From positions 115,541,388 through 115,605,387 of the forward strand of contig OY829326.1 in the NCBI GenBank assembly GCA_963691655.1: a stretch of DNA of 64,000 bases, read 5' to 3'. The DNA is from Toxonevra muliebris (Eukaryota; Arthropoda; Insecta; Diptera; Pallopteridae). Numbering within the stretch: position 1 is the stretch's first letter; the number at the start of each line of letters is the position of its first letter. The translations under genes and the position numbers were made by a program. Below, piece by piece: positions 1 to 11,930 of this stretch. A model generated the notes under the pieces. The model saw nothing but the letters and a program-made list of their open reading frames with translations, had not been told where the DNA came from and did no database searches.

Positions 1-2999
1 AGAAGAGACAGAATCGATTCTTCACTTTCTATGTCAATGTCCAAGGCTGCAGATGAGCAGATTCCAATGTTTGGGGTCGCGCTTTTTCAATAGTCCAACA
101 GAGATAACAAAAGTGGAACTATCGGATCTTCTTACCTTCATCCGGAGAACCAAATGGTTCAATAAAAACATAACCTGGTCAGGTGACGGAAACCGTGGTT
201 AGAGACGTGCCTCCTCCGGGCAATTAAATGAGGGCATTCACAATGGACAATTAAGTCTCCGAGTGGAAGTGCGGGTATATATGAGCTACGCGATTTTTGT
301 CGACCGAAAACATATTTTTTGGCGATTCCGATAGAAAAAAGTATGCTGATTACACTGGAATACAGTGAAAATATAACATGAACCAAAGTCTGATTTCTAA
401 ATTAATTCGAGGTCGCTGAACACAAAAATCACATTTATTTACTTTTTTTTATGGGTAAGTTTTCGAGATATGACAAAATAACTGTTTTTCGGGTTACAGT
501 TTCTCTTACAGTTCTCTTATAGTTTCGACCTATGAATAATAAAAAAAAAATACTGCTTATTATTTGTGTGCACTATTTCCGACGCCGAAGCCCACTGTAC
601 TGACGTACTGTCATTCGTTTACAACAATTACTAAAAGTATATACTAGAGGTAGATATTACAATTTGTCTTTGGGAAATTTTTGGTTTTTAGTAATTTGAC
701 ATTTCGAATAGACGTCAAGTTTTAAAATGAAATGAAAACCACAAACTACTTTTTGGTTTCCGAAAACTTAAAGATTAATTTACCAATTCACATAGAATAC
801 TATGGACAATTTGCTTAACAAACAGCAATAACTAAAAATTAGTGGGGGAAATAGTATGAATGGAAATTAACATTTAAAATTTTGCAATTTAAAAAGTGAC
901 ACTTTAAATGTCAAGTAAACATTTCAAATTAATTTATTTTAATTTTTTTTTTTTTTTTTGAATTGGTTTTGTGTGTGTCAAAGCATAATTCCAAAAAAAA
1001 AAAAAAAATAATATTTGATCCACCTCAATGAATGGTAACAGAAAAAAAGAATAAATTTTGACAGCGTTGACAAGTGACAACTTTAACCTTGAACATTCGT
1101 CGCTAATCGGCGTAACCGTCACAAAAATTAAACGACTACACAAATACAAAAGTATCTCATGCACGTATGTATCTCATAGAGAATTTGACATGTAGCGCAA
1201 AGTGGCAGTTGATAAAGTAGCGCGAGCTCAAGCGCGAGTGTGACATTCGACATGGATTCAATACCGCGTCACTCTGAGATGTGGATTAATTTAAATGACA
1301 AGTTCAAAATTTTTAAAGAAACACTCTCGCCTCGTGGTAGGTACAATAAACGATTAAGAATGCTTAACAAAAAAAAAAGCACAACATGACGATTAATGTC
1401 AACGAATGCAACAAAAATTGTAACCGGCCGACATTGCCAACATTACCGCCACCGATATCAAACAAAGCGTAAATTCGTGTCACAAATCGAAACGTGAAAA
1501 CAATTATAGATATTACCAGAAATTTTTGACCGCAGGCGTTTTTGATACTACAATTGAAATGTCAAAGTAAAAAAAATAATTATAAATACACATGTTCATG
1601 CTCATAGATACAGATACATATGTATCTATGTAAATATGTACCTACAGATATTTATGCGAGGAGTGTTGGCAGTTTCATTCATAAGTCAAGTTGTGAACAA
1701 CTCTAAAGTGGCCAAATTGTAGTATGAGTTTCTTTGTTGCGTTGTGTGTGAACTAAGCTCAGAAACAAATAAAAGTGAGTTCGAAACCGCTGTGGGTGGT
1801 TTTTTTTATTTTATTTTATATTTCAATTGTTGTTATCGTTTTTGTTGTTACTTGATGTTTTGTCAACAATTCTTTTAGATTCAAATACATTTAAAAACGC
1901 AATATTTACGAAATTCTGTCAATTACTGAATTATTGAACTATTTACCTACTGTGTTTGGGTACCGTGTTAGTTGATAGACACTATACCGATAGTATTGAG
2001 ACTGTCTCAATACTTCTCAGGTTGCGAGTTTCTTTTTCCTTAGGTAAAAAATTGTGTTTTCTTCGAGGTATAACACAATCGCTTCTGGCATATAAGGTTG
2101 TTTAAAAACTTCGTTTAGGAATGCATATTGATGTTACGAGTATTTGTTTACTAAAGCGGCAGCATTTCCTACCAATTCATCTTTCCCGCGCTATATTCGG
2201 GAACCCGTGGGTGATGCCTGCCTGAACAGTTTTTGAACGTAAAAGTCAATTGGGAACGCGAGCGTCCTAAACGACCTGGACCTAGAGAGAATTGAAGATG
2301 ATGGCTAACTGCTCCCCCTCCAGATTCCTTAGAAGAGAGTTGGAGAATATATTTCCAAAGGTCCTGTAAGGTGTGATGAATAGGTAACCCCTTAGTTTCA
2401 TTTGCCTCATTTATATTTAATATAAATACGAATCCAAAGAAATGTTGATTCCAAAAATCTAACTTCCGGCAGGAAAAATAATTTCTCTTAAGAAACTGAG
2501 ATTATTCTGAATTTATCTGGTTAGATTGGAGAGTGAAGTATAAAGAAACATTTTTTTTACAATTTTCGAAATTAATAACTTTTAGAAAATGCTTTTACGA
2601 GTTTTTGAACTGATTTATTGGTAGTTAAAAAAAAATTTAAGAATTGAAGATAATTTGTAAAAGCAATTGAAAAAACAATACAAGATACTTTTTATTATAA
2701 TTTATTGTTTTTAGCTTAAAAAAATGTGAAATTATCAGGTAATGCAAAAAAAAATTGATTCAAAAATCTACTAGAAAATAAGAACTGAGTTTGAATCATC
2801 TGATCTACACTGAAGATTATTCTAAAATATTCAAAAAATTCATCATAAATCAATAATCATAAATGTTGTTAAATATTACGTCATATATAGAATTATAACG
2901 ATATTTACTTCTTCAAAAACGTCAATTTCGATGAATTTTCCGCCTTGAGCAAAAAACGTCACAAAACTTTGGGTGAAGAAATTTTATGGCTTGCGTACT
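1..2999. other. AT-rich DNA without a recognisable gene
   Basis: No open frame here resembles a known protein, and the short ones are low-complexity. A T tract near 941-959 and an A tract near 993-1009 lie 33 bases apart and could pair as a hairpin. A somewhat more GC-rich patch lies at about 2150-2350, but I cannot assign it. Nothing in this stretch supports an exon, RNA gene or mobile element. Confidence 0.6.
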
Positions 3000-3299
3000 T
3001 TAATGGGTTACATGGGTTTCGAGAACTAAAAAAACATATTTTCTCTAATTTTTTTCTAATAAAATAAATGAAATATTTTATTCAAACTTTTCAACATATT
3101 AAAGAAAAACATTTGGCAAATATTTTCTGAAATTTTCATTTAAAAATTTTGAAAATTCAGCCATTGGGATCTCATTTACTGTGACCCCTCAGAATAAAGT
3201 TCCCTTAGCCGCTGTCAGAATAACTCATGATAGATTCATCCGAAATTCAAAAACCAAATTATTTCTGTTAGAAGATATGTATGTATAGCTCGTGCTTGG

Positions 3300-4030
3300 A
3301 CGATGAAGAAAAAATGTGTCGGCGTTCCAAGTCTGATTGCGTTTCGTTGTTGTCTTCGAGTGTTGGCCACAGATTTTGACTCTTTAACTAAAATTCGGGC
3401 CCGTTGAACCATATTGTAGGCATTGTAGACAATTCGGATGCACTACATCCTCGCGACACTATGTCTGCTGGGTTGCTTTTGGACTTTTTGGCTTTTGGAC
3501 AACTCGGAAACGAGATGAGCGACGAAGCAATTCAGTGTGGATGCGTGCATTTTTAGCCACTGCAAGACAATTTTCGAGTCTGTCCAGAAGTATATTTTTC
3601 CCACGTAACTCATTAGTTTTGGTTCAATTTTCTTCCAAGTTTTACTTAATGTTGCGCCCAATTCAAGTCTGCGAATAGATTGAGCCTTGATCGGTGCGAC
3701 CTTCGATTTAGCGATGAGAAGGGTATTTTGATAAGACCCATTTTTATGTATGCGAACATATATAGCGCATCAATACGCGCGCGACGAAGTGTCAGCGAAT
3801 CCATGGATGTTGCAAATGCTATTTCGAGAAGAAAAACAAATCTTGGCACCTCTAAATGATTCATAAAAGGCAAATCATTCTTAATTTGAAGCCACAATGC
3901 ATTAAAATTTTCAGGAAGTGGTTCGTCCCAATCCGTATGGCAGAGTTGTGTACATAAAGGTGTTATTTTTGATAAAATTTGCGATGAAAGTTTTCTGTTT
4001 TCAACCGACATGCCCTAATGAGCGGAACTT
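3300..4030 (-). pseudogene. BEL/Pao retrotransposon pol fragment (decayed)
   Basis: Read on the minus strand, the fragment shows in order a WDEPLP-type segment (near 3920), a GFADTSSRAY segment with an in-frame stop just after it (near 3790), an IRRLELGA segment (near 3670), FWTDSKIVLQWL (near 3580) and, after frameshifts, SRGCSASEL and WFNGPEF-like pieces (3370-3440). This is the order in BEL/Pao pol between the reverse transcriptase core and the RNase H/linker region; TDS is the RNase H acidic motif. The reading frame breaks at least three times. No LTR, protease, RT core or integrase can be seen nearby, so this is an old internal fragment. It lies inside the TTAA-flanked element at 3004-5343. 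Confidence 0.75.
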
Positions 4031-4106
4031 CCGAAGGCTCTATTCTCTAGACTTTTACTCAATTGGCTTAAAACTTTTGGAGAATATTCTAGAAAGAACT
4101 GTTTAA

Positions 4107-5285
4107 GGGAGAAGGCCACTGTGACGAGTCAAAATATTTCTATCTTAAATTAAAGTTTATAAATTTAAAAATATGTGTATAAAATTCAAGTCAAAATTCC
4201 AAAAATTGCCTGAGTTACAGCCATTTTAGTGATAGCAAGTAGACTAAAAACTTAATGGACTGAAAACTTTAAACGCGTTTTTCTCGAAATGACTTTTTCG
4301 AACTGGTCGCGTCGATAACTCAATCAAATATTAATCGATTTTCAATCTTTTTTATTCGTTTTGTTAGTCTTTGCAGTGGCTATCGTTAAGTGAAGACGAT
4401 TTTAAAATTTTTGATTTTCACTATTTATTAAGCTCTTTTGAAACAAAAATAAATTTTCAATCAGTCGCCATTTTGTGGAACATAAAAAAAAAAATTTTGA
4501 AGTGAAACTTCTTTTCTTTTGTCCTAGAGTAAACCCAACCGGATGTGACGTCGCGCGTAAGTTTGCGACATAATTTTGTCGAGCAATGTGCATGAGGGAC
4601 TAAATATCAATATTCCGTAACTGAATTCACGAGCAAACTATATAATAAACGATTCATAAATAGTTTTAATTCAATATAACATATTAACTACATACACACA
4701 CACACACACGCCTATGGCAGAAAGAAAAATGTATAGCGTCGCCATCTTACAATTTATGACAGCTATACATTTCACATACAGATGGCGTAAATCTCCAAGG
4801 AATTACATGAAGATGTCGCTACAATTGTCATCGAAGTTACCGGTACAGAGTTGCAATTTTTGTTCTAGCATTAATTCCAAAAAAAAATGGGTTGTGTATT
4901 GACGAACACAAGGCAGAATTGAAACTTCTTGTGAACTCAACGAAACACAAGCAAATGAAATTAAAAAACACAAGCCAATGAAGTAAAAAATTTAGCGATT
5001 GAAAAATTTCATTTGCTTGTGTTTCGTTTAGTTCACAAGAATTTTCACTTCTGCCTTGTATTCGTTAATACACAATTTAGTTTTTTTTTCAGAAAACCCG
5101 TTCTAGAAAAATCGACGCGACCATGGGGGAGGAAAGTTTTTTCGGGCTCCACGGCAACGCCCATATCTCCATATATGGAAATATTATTGAAAGCGCAGTT
5201 AATAAAATGAATACAAATTCCTTTATTTAATTCATCAAAAAAAAATCCCGAAAATCACTCATTTTTCCAGCCGTGTCCTTCCCCC
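4107..5285. mobile_element. TTAA-flanked non-autonomous element (inner)
   Basis: The left end is TTAA (4103-4106) then gggagaaggccactgtg. The right end, reversed, is TTAA (5286-5289) then gggggaaggacacggctg. About 14 of 17 terminal bases agree in inverted orientation and both sides carry TTAA, the target used by piggyBac-type transposases. The element is about 1.2 kb, has no transposase frame, and contains a CA microsatellite (4693-4710) and a 180-bp hairpin (4894-5073). It would depend on a transposase supplied elsewhere. Confidence 0.5.
4894..5073. repeat. 180-bp near-perfect hairpin
   Basis: A left arm starting gtgtattgacgaacacaagg (from 4894) is repeated in inverted orientation ending ccttgtattcgttaatacac (to 5073). 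The arms are about 70 bases with only a handful of mismatches, separated by about 40 bases. Any transcript through this region would fold into one long hairpin. It lies inside the TTAA-flanked element at 4107-5285. It could be that element's own centre or a separate foldback insertion; no flanking duplication was seen. Confidence 0.75.
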
Positions 5286-5484
5286 TTAATAAGATAATCA
5301 AAAAATATCGATTTTTTTTTAATTTTCAAACCCATGTAACCCCTTAAATAAATGAGTACTATTATCCACTTCGAGACATAATCACAAGCTTGGTCTCTGC
5401 GAACAACGACAACGACATAAAACATTCAGTGTTGCCAACTAATACTCGGAAATTTTCCTTTGGCGTCCACCTTTGGGCCCTGCG

Positions 5485-5570
5485 CACCTTGGGACTCTCT
5501 CCCCTACTCATGAATTCCATACCATACCATGTCCACCTTGGGCCTCTCTCCCCTACTCAAGAATTTCATA
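5485..5570. repeat. Two-copy direct repeat, 49-bp period
   Basis: The segment caccttgggactctctcc (from 5485) recurs as caccttgggcctctctcc (from 5534). Both continue into cctactca and gaatt-ccata-like sequence, for about 37 matching bases per copy with 4 or so differences. Confidence 0.7.
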
Positions 5571-6911
5571 ACTTTTCAAAAAACTTACTCTTTTAAAATT
5601 TTCGCAGTGCGAAATTAGTTTGTTAATTTTGATTGTGCCTAAGTATATTATTTTTTATTTTTCTAATTTGTGAAACTATTTTTTCTTATTTTTCTTCTAT
5701 TTTTTGGTGAAACTTCTAAATATTTACATTTCTTTTTACAACAGATTAGCCGCAAATGCCATAAATTGGCGTCTAAATACTCAAAATGAAAAAATATTAT
5801 GCTGCCTAAACATTTGCTCCCTTCGCGCCGAAGATACAAAGTGACGCCATTCAATACCGCATATTTCCTTATTGTGAAATGCTTCTATAACATATTTTTA
5901 AATACTAAATTACATTCATAACTACATGCGTGTATTTAGTTAGTGCACAGTGGCAAGACCGCCCACAAATCATCAAAAATGCGACAAAATAAAATAAACA
6001 GGCTGTCAAAAATTACTCATAACTTCCCCCCACTTCTATCCGTACATATTTTTCATACACGAGGCATATATAGACATACATATAATTACAATTACACAAA
6101 CCACCGCATATATGTGCACACATAAACTGACAGCTTAAATACACATACATCGATGTAAGCACATGCTCACTGACATCTGGGTTGACAATTCATGTTTACA
6201 TTAGTGTCAGTGAACCAAAAATGTTGAAGCATAAATTTTTAAATAAAAAGTGAAATCACAAAATGTGCCTTCATGGAGGTGCGTTTAACATTTTGACAGT
6301 TAATTGTAATGTTCTTCTTCTTTTTTTAAATGTTCATATACATATGTATTTACATACACGTACAATGTGCATGTGTGTGGATGCTATTTAGAAAAGATTT
6401 AATAATAGTGTGTAATTTATGTTTAACTATTTTAGTTAGGTTATAACTAACGGTTAGCTTGATAGCGAAACCTACTTAGGTCTATAAGTGTTGGCCATTT
6501 ATAGGGCCGATTTTGTGGGCCAAGCCATTTCCCATTGTATATATAAAATTTTTGTAAGACTTACAGAAACTATAAGGGCTGTAAAAATACTACAAATTTT
6601 GAAGAGGGCACATCTCCAAACAAAATAAATAATTAAAATATCAAGATTCACCGAACTATCGAAAAAATATTGACTTAAGTGAGCTAGATCGTTTTAAAAA
6701 AACCTCTCAAAATCGTCTTTTGTATGGGTCATTTTTTGTTAGGATAACTACGACTAAATAAAAATTCACGAATAAAAAAAATTGGGAATGGTAAAGGTTG
6801 GGATTAAAATATTTTTGAGAGGCTGTGAGCAAAAGCTGGGTTGAAATTTTCATAAGAGCAAAAGTGAAATAATTTGTATCTCAGCGCAAGAACGGTACGT
6901 GTAATAGTATT
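5571..6911. other. AT-rich DNA, nothing recognised
   Basis: Short frames only. There are alternating ATAC/ATAT tracts around 6055-6125 and 6340-6370. No gene, RNA or mobile-element end was recognised. Confidence 0.5.
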
Positions 6912-7366
6912 GGGCCAATGAACGCGGCGACGAGCGGCATACGGTTGTCAAATAAAAGCAGAATAAATATACTCTCATGCTCTTAGGGCCAATATAGGCG
7001 GCAACGCCGCGCGGCAACTCACGGTGCCGCTCAAAGTACACCAACTTTCTACTTTGCCGCGTGTGCTGAGTGGGACTATATAGCCACAATAGAATTTTTT
7101 TAAGTTTGTTCAGAATTATTTGTAAACAAAGACAATAATTTCAATAAGGAAATGACTCACCAATCTCTTTTTAAATTGTTTCACCGATCTCTTTTCAATT
7201 GAAAGCAAAATTAATACTGTAAAAATTGTACAAAACAAAAAGACAAAAATTTCAAACTCAACAAGCGCCGCGTACATTGACGCTACAAACTCCTTATGAC
7301 GCGGCACTGCGAGGCGATTTTGAGAACCGCATGCCGCCCGTCACCGCGCGCCGCGTTCATTGGACC
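6912..7366. mobile_element. CpG-rich inverted-repeat element (MITE-like)
   Basis: The left end gggccaatgaacgcggcg (6912) pairs with the right end, which reversed reads ggtccaatgaacgcggcg (ending 7366). Similarity continues inward through agcggcat-cggtt. A third, partial copy of the motif in direct orientation lies at 6986 (gggccaatataggcggca). The ends are rich in CG in otherwise AT-rich DNA. Length is about 455 bp and no transposase was recognised. A PIF/Harbinger-type origin is possible from the GG-starting termini, but no matching 3-bp target duplication is visible. Confidence 0.5.
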
Positions 7367-8493
7367 TCCACTATATGACTTAAAGTGAAAATGAAACAAT
7401 TTAAAATAAGAGCAAAAATGGTATAAAAACTCTTTCGGAGCAAAAACGGTGCAGTGACTTAACTCGTTTTTCCTCTGAACATATTTTGTTTCAGTTTTAG
7501 TCTTATCGGCATTCGTGCCCTTTTTCTCTTAAGTAAGATTACATCACTTTTTCTGAACTTAGAAGTTGTATCCCTTTTCCTCTCAGTCTCTTATTTCATA
7601 CTTTCATACTTAATAACTCGGGATAATGAGTTTATTTTTAATGATTTTTTTAGCAAGTTTTTTATTTTTTTTTTTTAGCTGATATTTTGGAAATCCTCAT
7701 AAAATAAACCACGCTTCATTTTTAAGAAAGGGTAGCATTAGCTAGGCCTTTAATGTGCTTTAAGGTATTCATTTAATTTCAACTTAATCCTTGCAACATC
7801 TACAGATGGTTAAGACAACCATCTCACACTGAAGTAAAACAGGCCAAATTCTGAGCAAATCCCTTAGAGGAAGAACAGAGGAAGACGTTTTGGCTAATTT
7901 GATTCCTAGTAACGCCTTTGGAACCTTAACTGCAAGCCACGAGTTTAGATATCATTTTAGTAAGTAATACTTTATAAAAATTTCAACAAATTTGCATTCA
8001 AGTGAATTGTTTTATTAAAAATTTAATTTATTCTCACAAATATATTTATAGATACATTCTTTATTCATTCGCTCAAACTCTCAAACCACATAATAAAACT
8101 ATGAAAACTATCACCACAAAACTAAACAATAAAATTAGAAAATTTGTTTACAAAACATTTTAAAACAATTTCAAAATGAACCCTTACAAAACTTACAATG
8201 AAAAACAAACACAATTCGACCACATTCAAAACCAAACATGGAATGAGATTTAAAATACTCTACAAATGCCTAGAAGTGATATGCATGAATTCATGGAAAG
8301 GATATGAACAATATTGTAAAAAGTGTATATAAATATCTATTTGTGTACGAAAAAAATCCGGACTTGATGACTTCGCAATTTAGTAAAACTGACAAAATGT
8401 TGTAAAATTCATCAAAAGTTTTGTTAAAACATTAAAATATATATGCAAATATTTACATTTTGCGTACATACATCAGTTTGAGTATATTTATAT
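7367..8493. other. AT-rich DNA, nothing recognised
   Basis: No frame of note. 8040-8260 is A-rich on the plus strand, with repeated aaaacta/aaaaca words. No support for a gene. Confidence 0.5.
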
Positions 8494-8634
8494 GTGTGTA
8501 CTAGGGATGTCGATCCCGGTATCTCTTTCGGAATAAAATTGTAATCTCTGAATTAATAGTTTTATTAAATATAAAATAAAAACTGAAATATCAATATTAT
8601 TAAAAAATATTAAGAAAGAAAACATATGTATATA

Positions 8635-9852
8635 CACCCAGAAAGATACTCATCTCTAGACCAAAGAAAAAGTTTCCTCAATTTAAATCCACGAAAATTT
8701 CTCTCGTTTATGTAAATTTTCCTCAAAATAAAGAAAAATGTGCTCTTTTCATGCAACCATGGTGTTCAATTTAAAGTAAATTTTTTCTTCATTTTTGGAA
8801 ATTTAATTGCGGTGCTGCCCACCAATTGAAATAAAATCCCACGTTTCAATGAAATTGTTAAAACTAAAATTAAAGAAAAGTAAGATAAAAAAGTAAATAA
8901 ATGGGCATCTTCAAATATAATTTTTTTTCTAAAACTTAGTCCTTACAATGCGTCTCTGCATAAAATTTTAACTCAAGAGCTTTTATGAATCACTTGGTCT
9001 ATTGTTAACATAAATGTGCATGGAACAATGGACGTTTCCATAAACCTGTTTTTTCCAAAATTTTGTCGCACCAGCATATAAAAATTCAAGCACCATTTGG
9101 CTGCAAAACAAAAGTATCAAAATACCATAAAATAACAAATTACCTCATTTAGAATAAAATAAGGTAATTAAACTTACATACTATTTTTGCATAAAAAATG
9201 AAAATGTAAGAAAGAGACGAATATACCAAAAATGTTCTCCATACAAAATTTTTGTATATACAAAAAACTAGCTTTACTCTTTTGGCCTTAGCAGATAATC
9301 GCGTACGCTTTGTTTTTCTTTTGAATTTTTAATTCGGCGTCTCTATTTCAAGTGAAGTGGTTTGTGGTTATTGATATAATTTTAGAAAAAAAAAAATATA
9401 TAAATATTGTGAAAAAAATAAAATATATTCAAAAGATATAAATTTCAATAAAGTTCAATTTATAATTTTTTGGTGGCCATAAGAATTTTTTGATCATTTC
9501 AAGGCGACGATGCCCGTAGTGTTTATGAAAATACGTATGAATGTAAACCTTAATTCTTATTAAAAATAAAATAATAAATGAATACAAGTAAAAAAACATG
9601 ATTTCTATGCCTTTTAATTAAAACAACATTGTAGAAAATATTCCATAAATTGAGGATTTCTTTTCCAAAAAGTAAATTTACTTTAATCTATGGAAAATTA
9701 TTCCTCAAACTGAGGAAAATTTTACCTAAATTATATACAATTTCTCATATTTGAAAAATATTTCCTCAACTCAAAGAGGCGCCAAATCATTGCCATTTTC
9801 CCTCAATTTTATAGCCGTTTTTCTTCGAACCAAGTAAGTATTTCTCTGGGTG
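8635..9852. mobile_element. CACCCAG-ended TIR element, nested, TA duplication
   Basis: The left end cacccagaaagatact (8635) is matched inversely at the right end (reversed: cacccagagaaatact, ending 9852). TA flanks both sides (8633-8634 and 9853-9854). Subterminal regions on both sides carry repeated ttcctcaa/ttgaggaa words that are inverted relative to each other. It is about 1.2 kb and no transposase was recognised. It lies inside the hAT-like element. The TA target could mean Tc1/mariner or another TA-targeting group; CAC-starting ends would also fit CMC-type elements. Confidence 0.65.
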
Positions 9853-9854
9853 TA

Positions 9855-10349
9855 GTGACTCACAAAGTTGACCACGTAAAAAAACTTTTTTGGGATATGA
9901 TAAATACCCATGAATGGCGTCAAATTAGAAAGTAACAGCACAAAAATGTTTCTTCTCGACGGATACAAGGAAAAAACAATTTTTGAAATCAGATAATATC
10001 TTTAGATTCCTAAATGATCTCGAAATTCTCGAAAAAACGAAATTCGAACCATAAATTTAGAAATTTTATTCTAGAAATTGAGAAGATTTAATTTAGAAGT
10101 TTCAACCATAATTGACACTTTTCATACAATGTTTACAGAATTTCTAAAAACTTACTAGCTTTAACGTGCAGTAAATATAATCCGATTTCAAAAATTCCTT
10201 TTGAATTTATATTTGTAAGGACATATAATATATTAAATTACGAAAAATCAAGACTCTTATCTGATTTCAAAAATTTCTTGCTACTTCTGTACATTTGGAC
10301 AACTAGACACTTAAAAGTTTTTTTGCGTGATCAATTTTGTGAGTCACTG
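9855..10349. mobile_element. Tc1-like MITE end pair, nested
   Basis: The right end reversed reads cagtgactcacaaaattgat (ending 10349), followed by TA. The left side starts gtgactcacaaagttgac directly after the TA that closes the neighbouring element, so two terminal bases seem lost. The inverted ends agree over about 28 positions, through the cacg-aaaaaa segment. Length is about 495 bp without coding sequence. The neighbour at 8635-9852 appears to have inserted at the TA bordering this element. A similar single end occurs at 26813. Confidence 0.6.
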
Positions 10350-10699
10350 TATACAATTTACGAAATTGGGGTATTTTTGGGAATTAAATGGTCGAATGGT
10401 CTACCGAGGAACTTACCAATTGGAGCAGATTTCGAAAAACCATAAAAATACAGATTTTTTTTTTTTATAATTTTACTATAAAACCCATCTATTCTATGTT
10501 AAATATTAGGTTCATTCAAAATTTGTTGACATTTAAATTAAAATTCCACACAACAATGAAAATAAAAGATCACAAAATACACTGTCACCAACTTACTTAG
10601 CTTTCACGGAGAGGAAAATTTACTAAATTTAAGTGAATATCAATGCAATGTAGGACTGATTTGGCGTACAGCCAACATTGTCTTGATATCAAGTCAACA

Positions 10700-11035
10700 A
10701 CTTTCTAGTTTATCAAAAAAAATTTCTTAATTTAAGTAAGATTTCACTTGTTATTTTTTGACGAACTAGAAAAAATTTCTAGCTTCAAGTGAAATTTCAC
10801 TCGATATTTTTGGATAATCCAGAAAAAAATTTCTTGATTTAAGTTAAACTTGACTCGTTAATTTTTGATGAACTAGAACCAAATTTCTTAATTTAAGTAA
10901 GATTTCACTTGATACTTTTTGTCGAACTAGAAAAAAAATTCTTCATTTAAGTGAAATTTCGCTCGATATGTTTTGATAAACCTAGAAAAAAAATACTTAA
11001 ATCAAGGTGAAATTAACTTGATTTGTATAACAAAT
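10700..11035. repeat. Tandem array, ~54-bp unit, about six copies
   Basis: The word aactaga followed by an A run, a ttcttaattt-aagt-like segment, aaatttcact-gat and a T run repeats with spacings of 52, 55, 54 and 54 bases (starts near 10764, 10816, 10871, 10925 and 10979), plus a partial unit before. Copies differ by a few bases. The array lies inside the hAT-like element, probably as its own subterminal or internal repeat. Confidence 0.8.
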
Positions 11036-11930
11036 AAAACTCGACGTTAACATGTTTTTTATTTCCATTTTATTTTATAAAATATTTGATTTGAATATAT
11101 ATTTACCATTAGATAATAAATGTTTATTAAGAGGCTTACAATTTATTTCTTTAATAGAAATTCTCTTAAAATGATCAGTTTTATTATTCAAAAAAAACCA
11201 TAAAATGGGTGTCAAATAATGATATTTCGTATATCATTAATACAAAGAAAATATGCTCATTTGAGACTTTGATAATATCTATAATTTCTAATAATTCATT
11301 ATTAAAATAAAGAAAATATCCAATTTTATAAAGCGTATTAGTTATTTCAATAGCGTCTCCATAAATAAAACTATTATCGATTTTCATATCGGCAAAAAGA
11401 TTATTAAAATTGTATATTTTTTTATTTGACTGTTGACCCGCAAAATAAATTGACGTTGTGACTCCACTATAGTCACCCTCCAGGTTTTTTTTGCTTCCTT
11501 ATTCTTTACAACTGAGGTCGGCAACAAAAACGATGAAATTAAATCAAATGCTGCTGCGTCACGAAGATCTGTTAACAAATAGTAATATGTATTCATTTCA
11601 TAAAGTTTTATTGTAGTATAAGAATATAATCTAAATGATAACACTGGCCAGCAAGGGTTTTGCGAATAATATGATTCCCAGTGTTTTCGAATGAACTTTT
11701 TGTGCTGAACACGAATATGGAGTCAAAAATTTGGAAGGGAAATGTTTAGCCTTCAATTTGCAATATTAACAAAGTTTGTGGCACGTCCGAATTGGAAAAA
11801 AATTTATGACAAAGATTTTTTCTTAATATAAAATCAATAAAAATTTCAATTCGAATTCTAATAAGATTATGTAATTATTTACGAATCCCGAAAATCAAGG
11901 AATCACGAGATTGGCATCCCTAGTGTGAAC

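Larger units (their letters stand above)
3004..5343. mobile_element. TTAA-flanked non-autonomous element (outer)
   Basis: The left end reads TTAA (3000-3003) then tgggttacatgggttt. The right end is the inverse, aaacccatgtaacccc, followed by TTAA (5344-5347). The 14-base match ggttacatgggttt in inverted orientation, with TTAA on both sides, is what piggyBac-superfamily elements leave. No transposase is visible. Inside are a BEL/Pao fragment and a second TTAA-flanked element, so this would be a nest. The terminal repeat is short and TTAA is common in AT-rich DNA, so the call is moderate; the two ends could be unrelated. Confidence 0.4.
8502..11922. mobile_element. hAT-like element with 8-bp target duplication
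   Basis: The left terminus tagggatgtcgatcccg (8502) is inverted at the right end (reversed: tagggatgccaatctcg, ending 11922). Outside lie gtgtgtac (8494-8501) and gtgtgaac (11923-11930), an 8-bp target duplication with one change. An 8-bp duplication with TAGGGATG-type ends is characteristic of the hAT superfamily. At 3.4 kb it is long enough for a transposase, but no frame resembles one; much of the length is later insertions (8635-9852, 9855-10349) and a tandem array (10700-11035). Best read as an old non-autonomous copy. Confidence 0.75.

Noticed and set aside
1575..1800. Promoter and 5' exon with splice donor (tataaat, then aaaagtgagt near 1771)
   Set aside because: Single weak matches in AT-rich DNA with no coding sequence or acceptor site to pair with.
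10700..11035. CRISPR-like array
   Set aside because: The whole 54-bp unit repeats with gradual drift and there are no unique spacers; eukaryotic transposon context.
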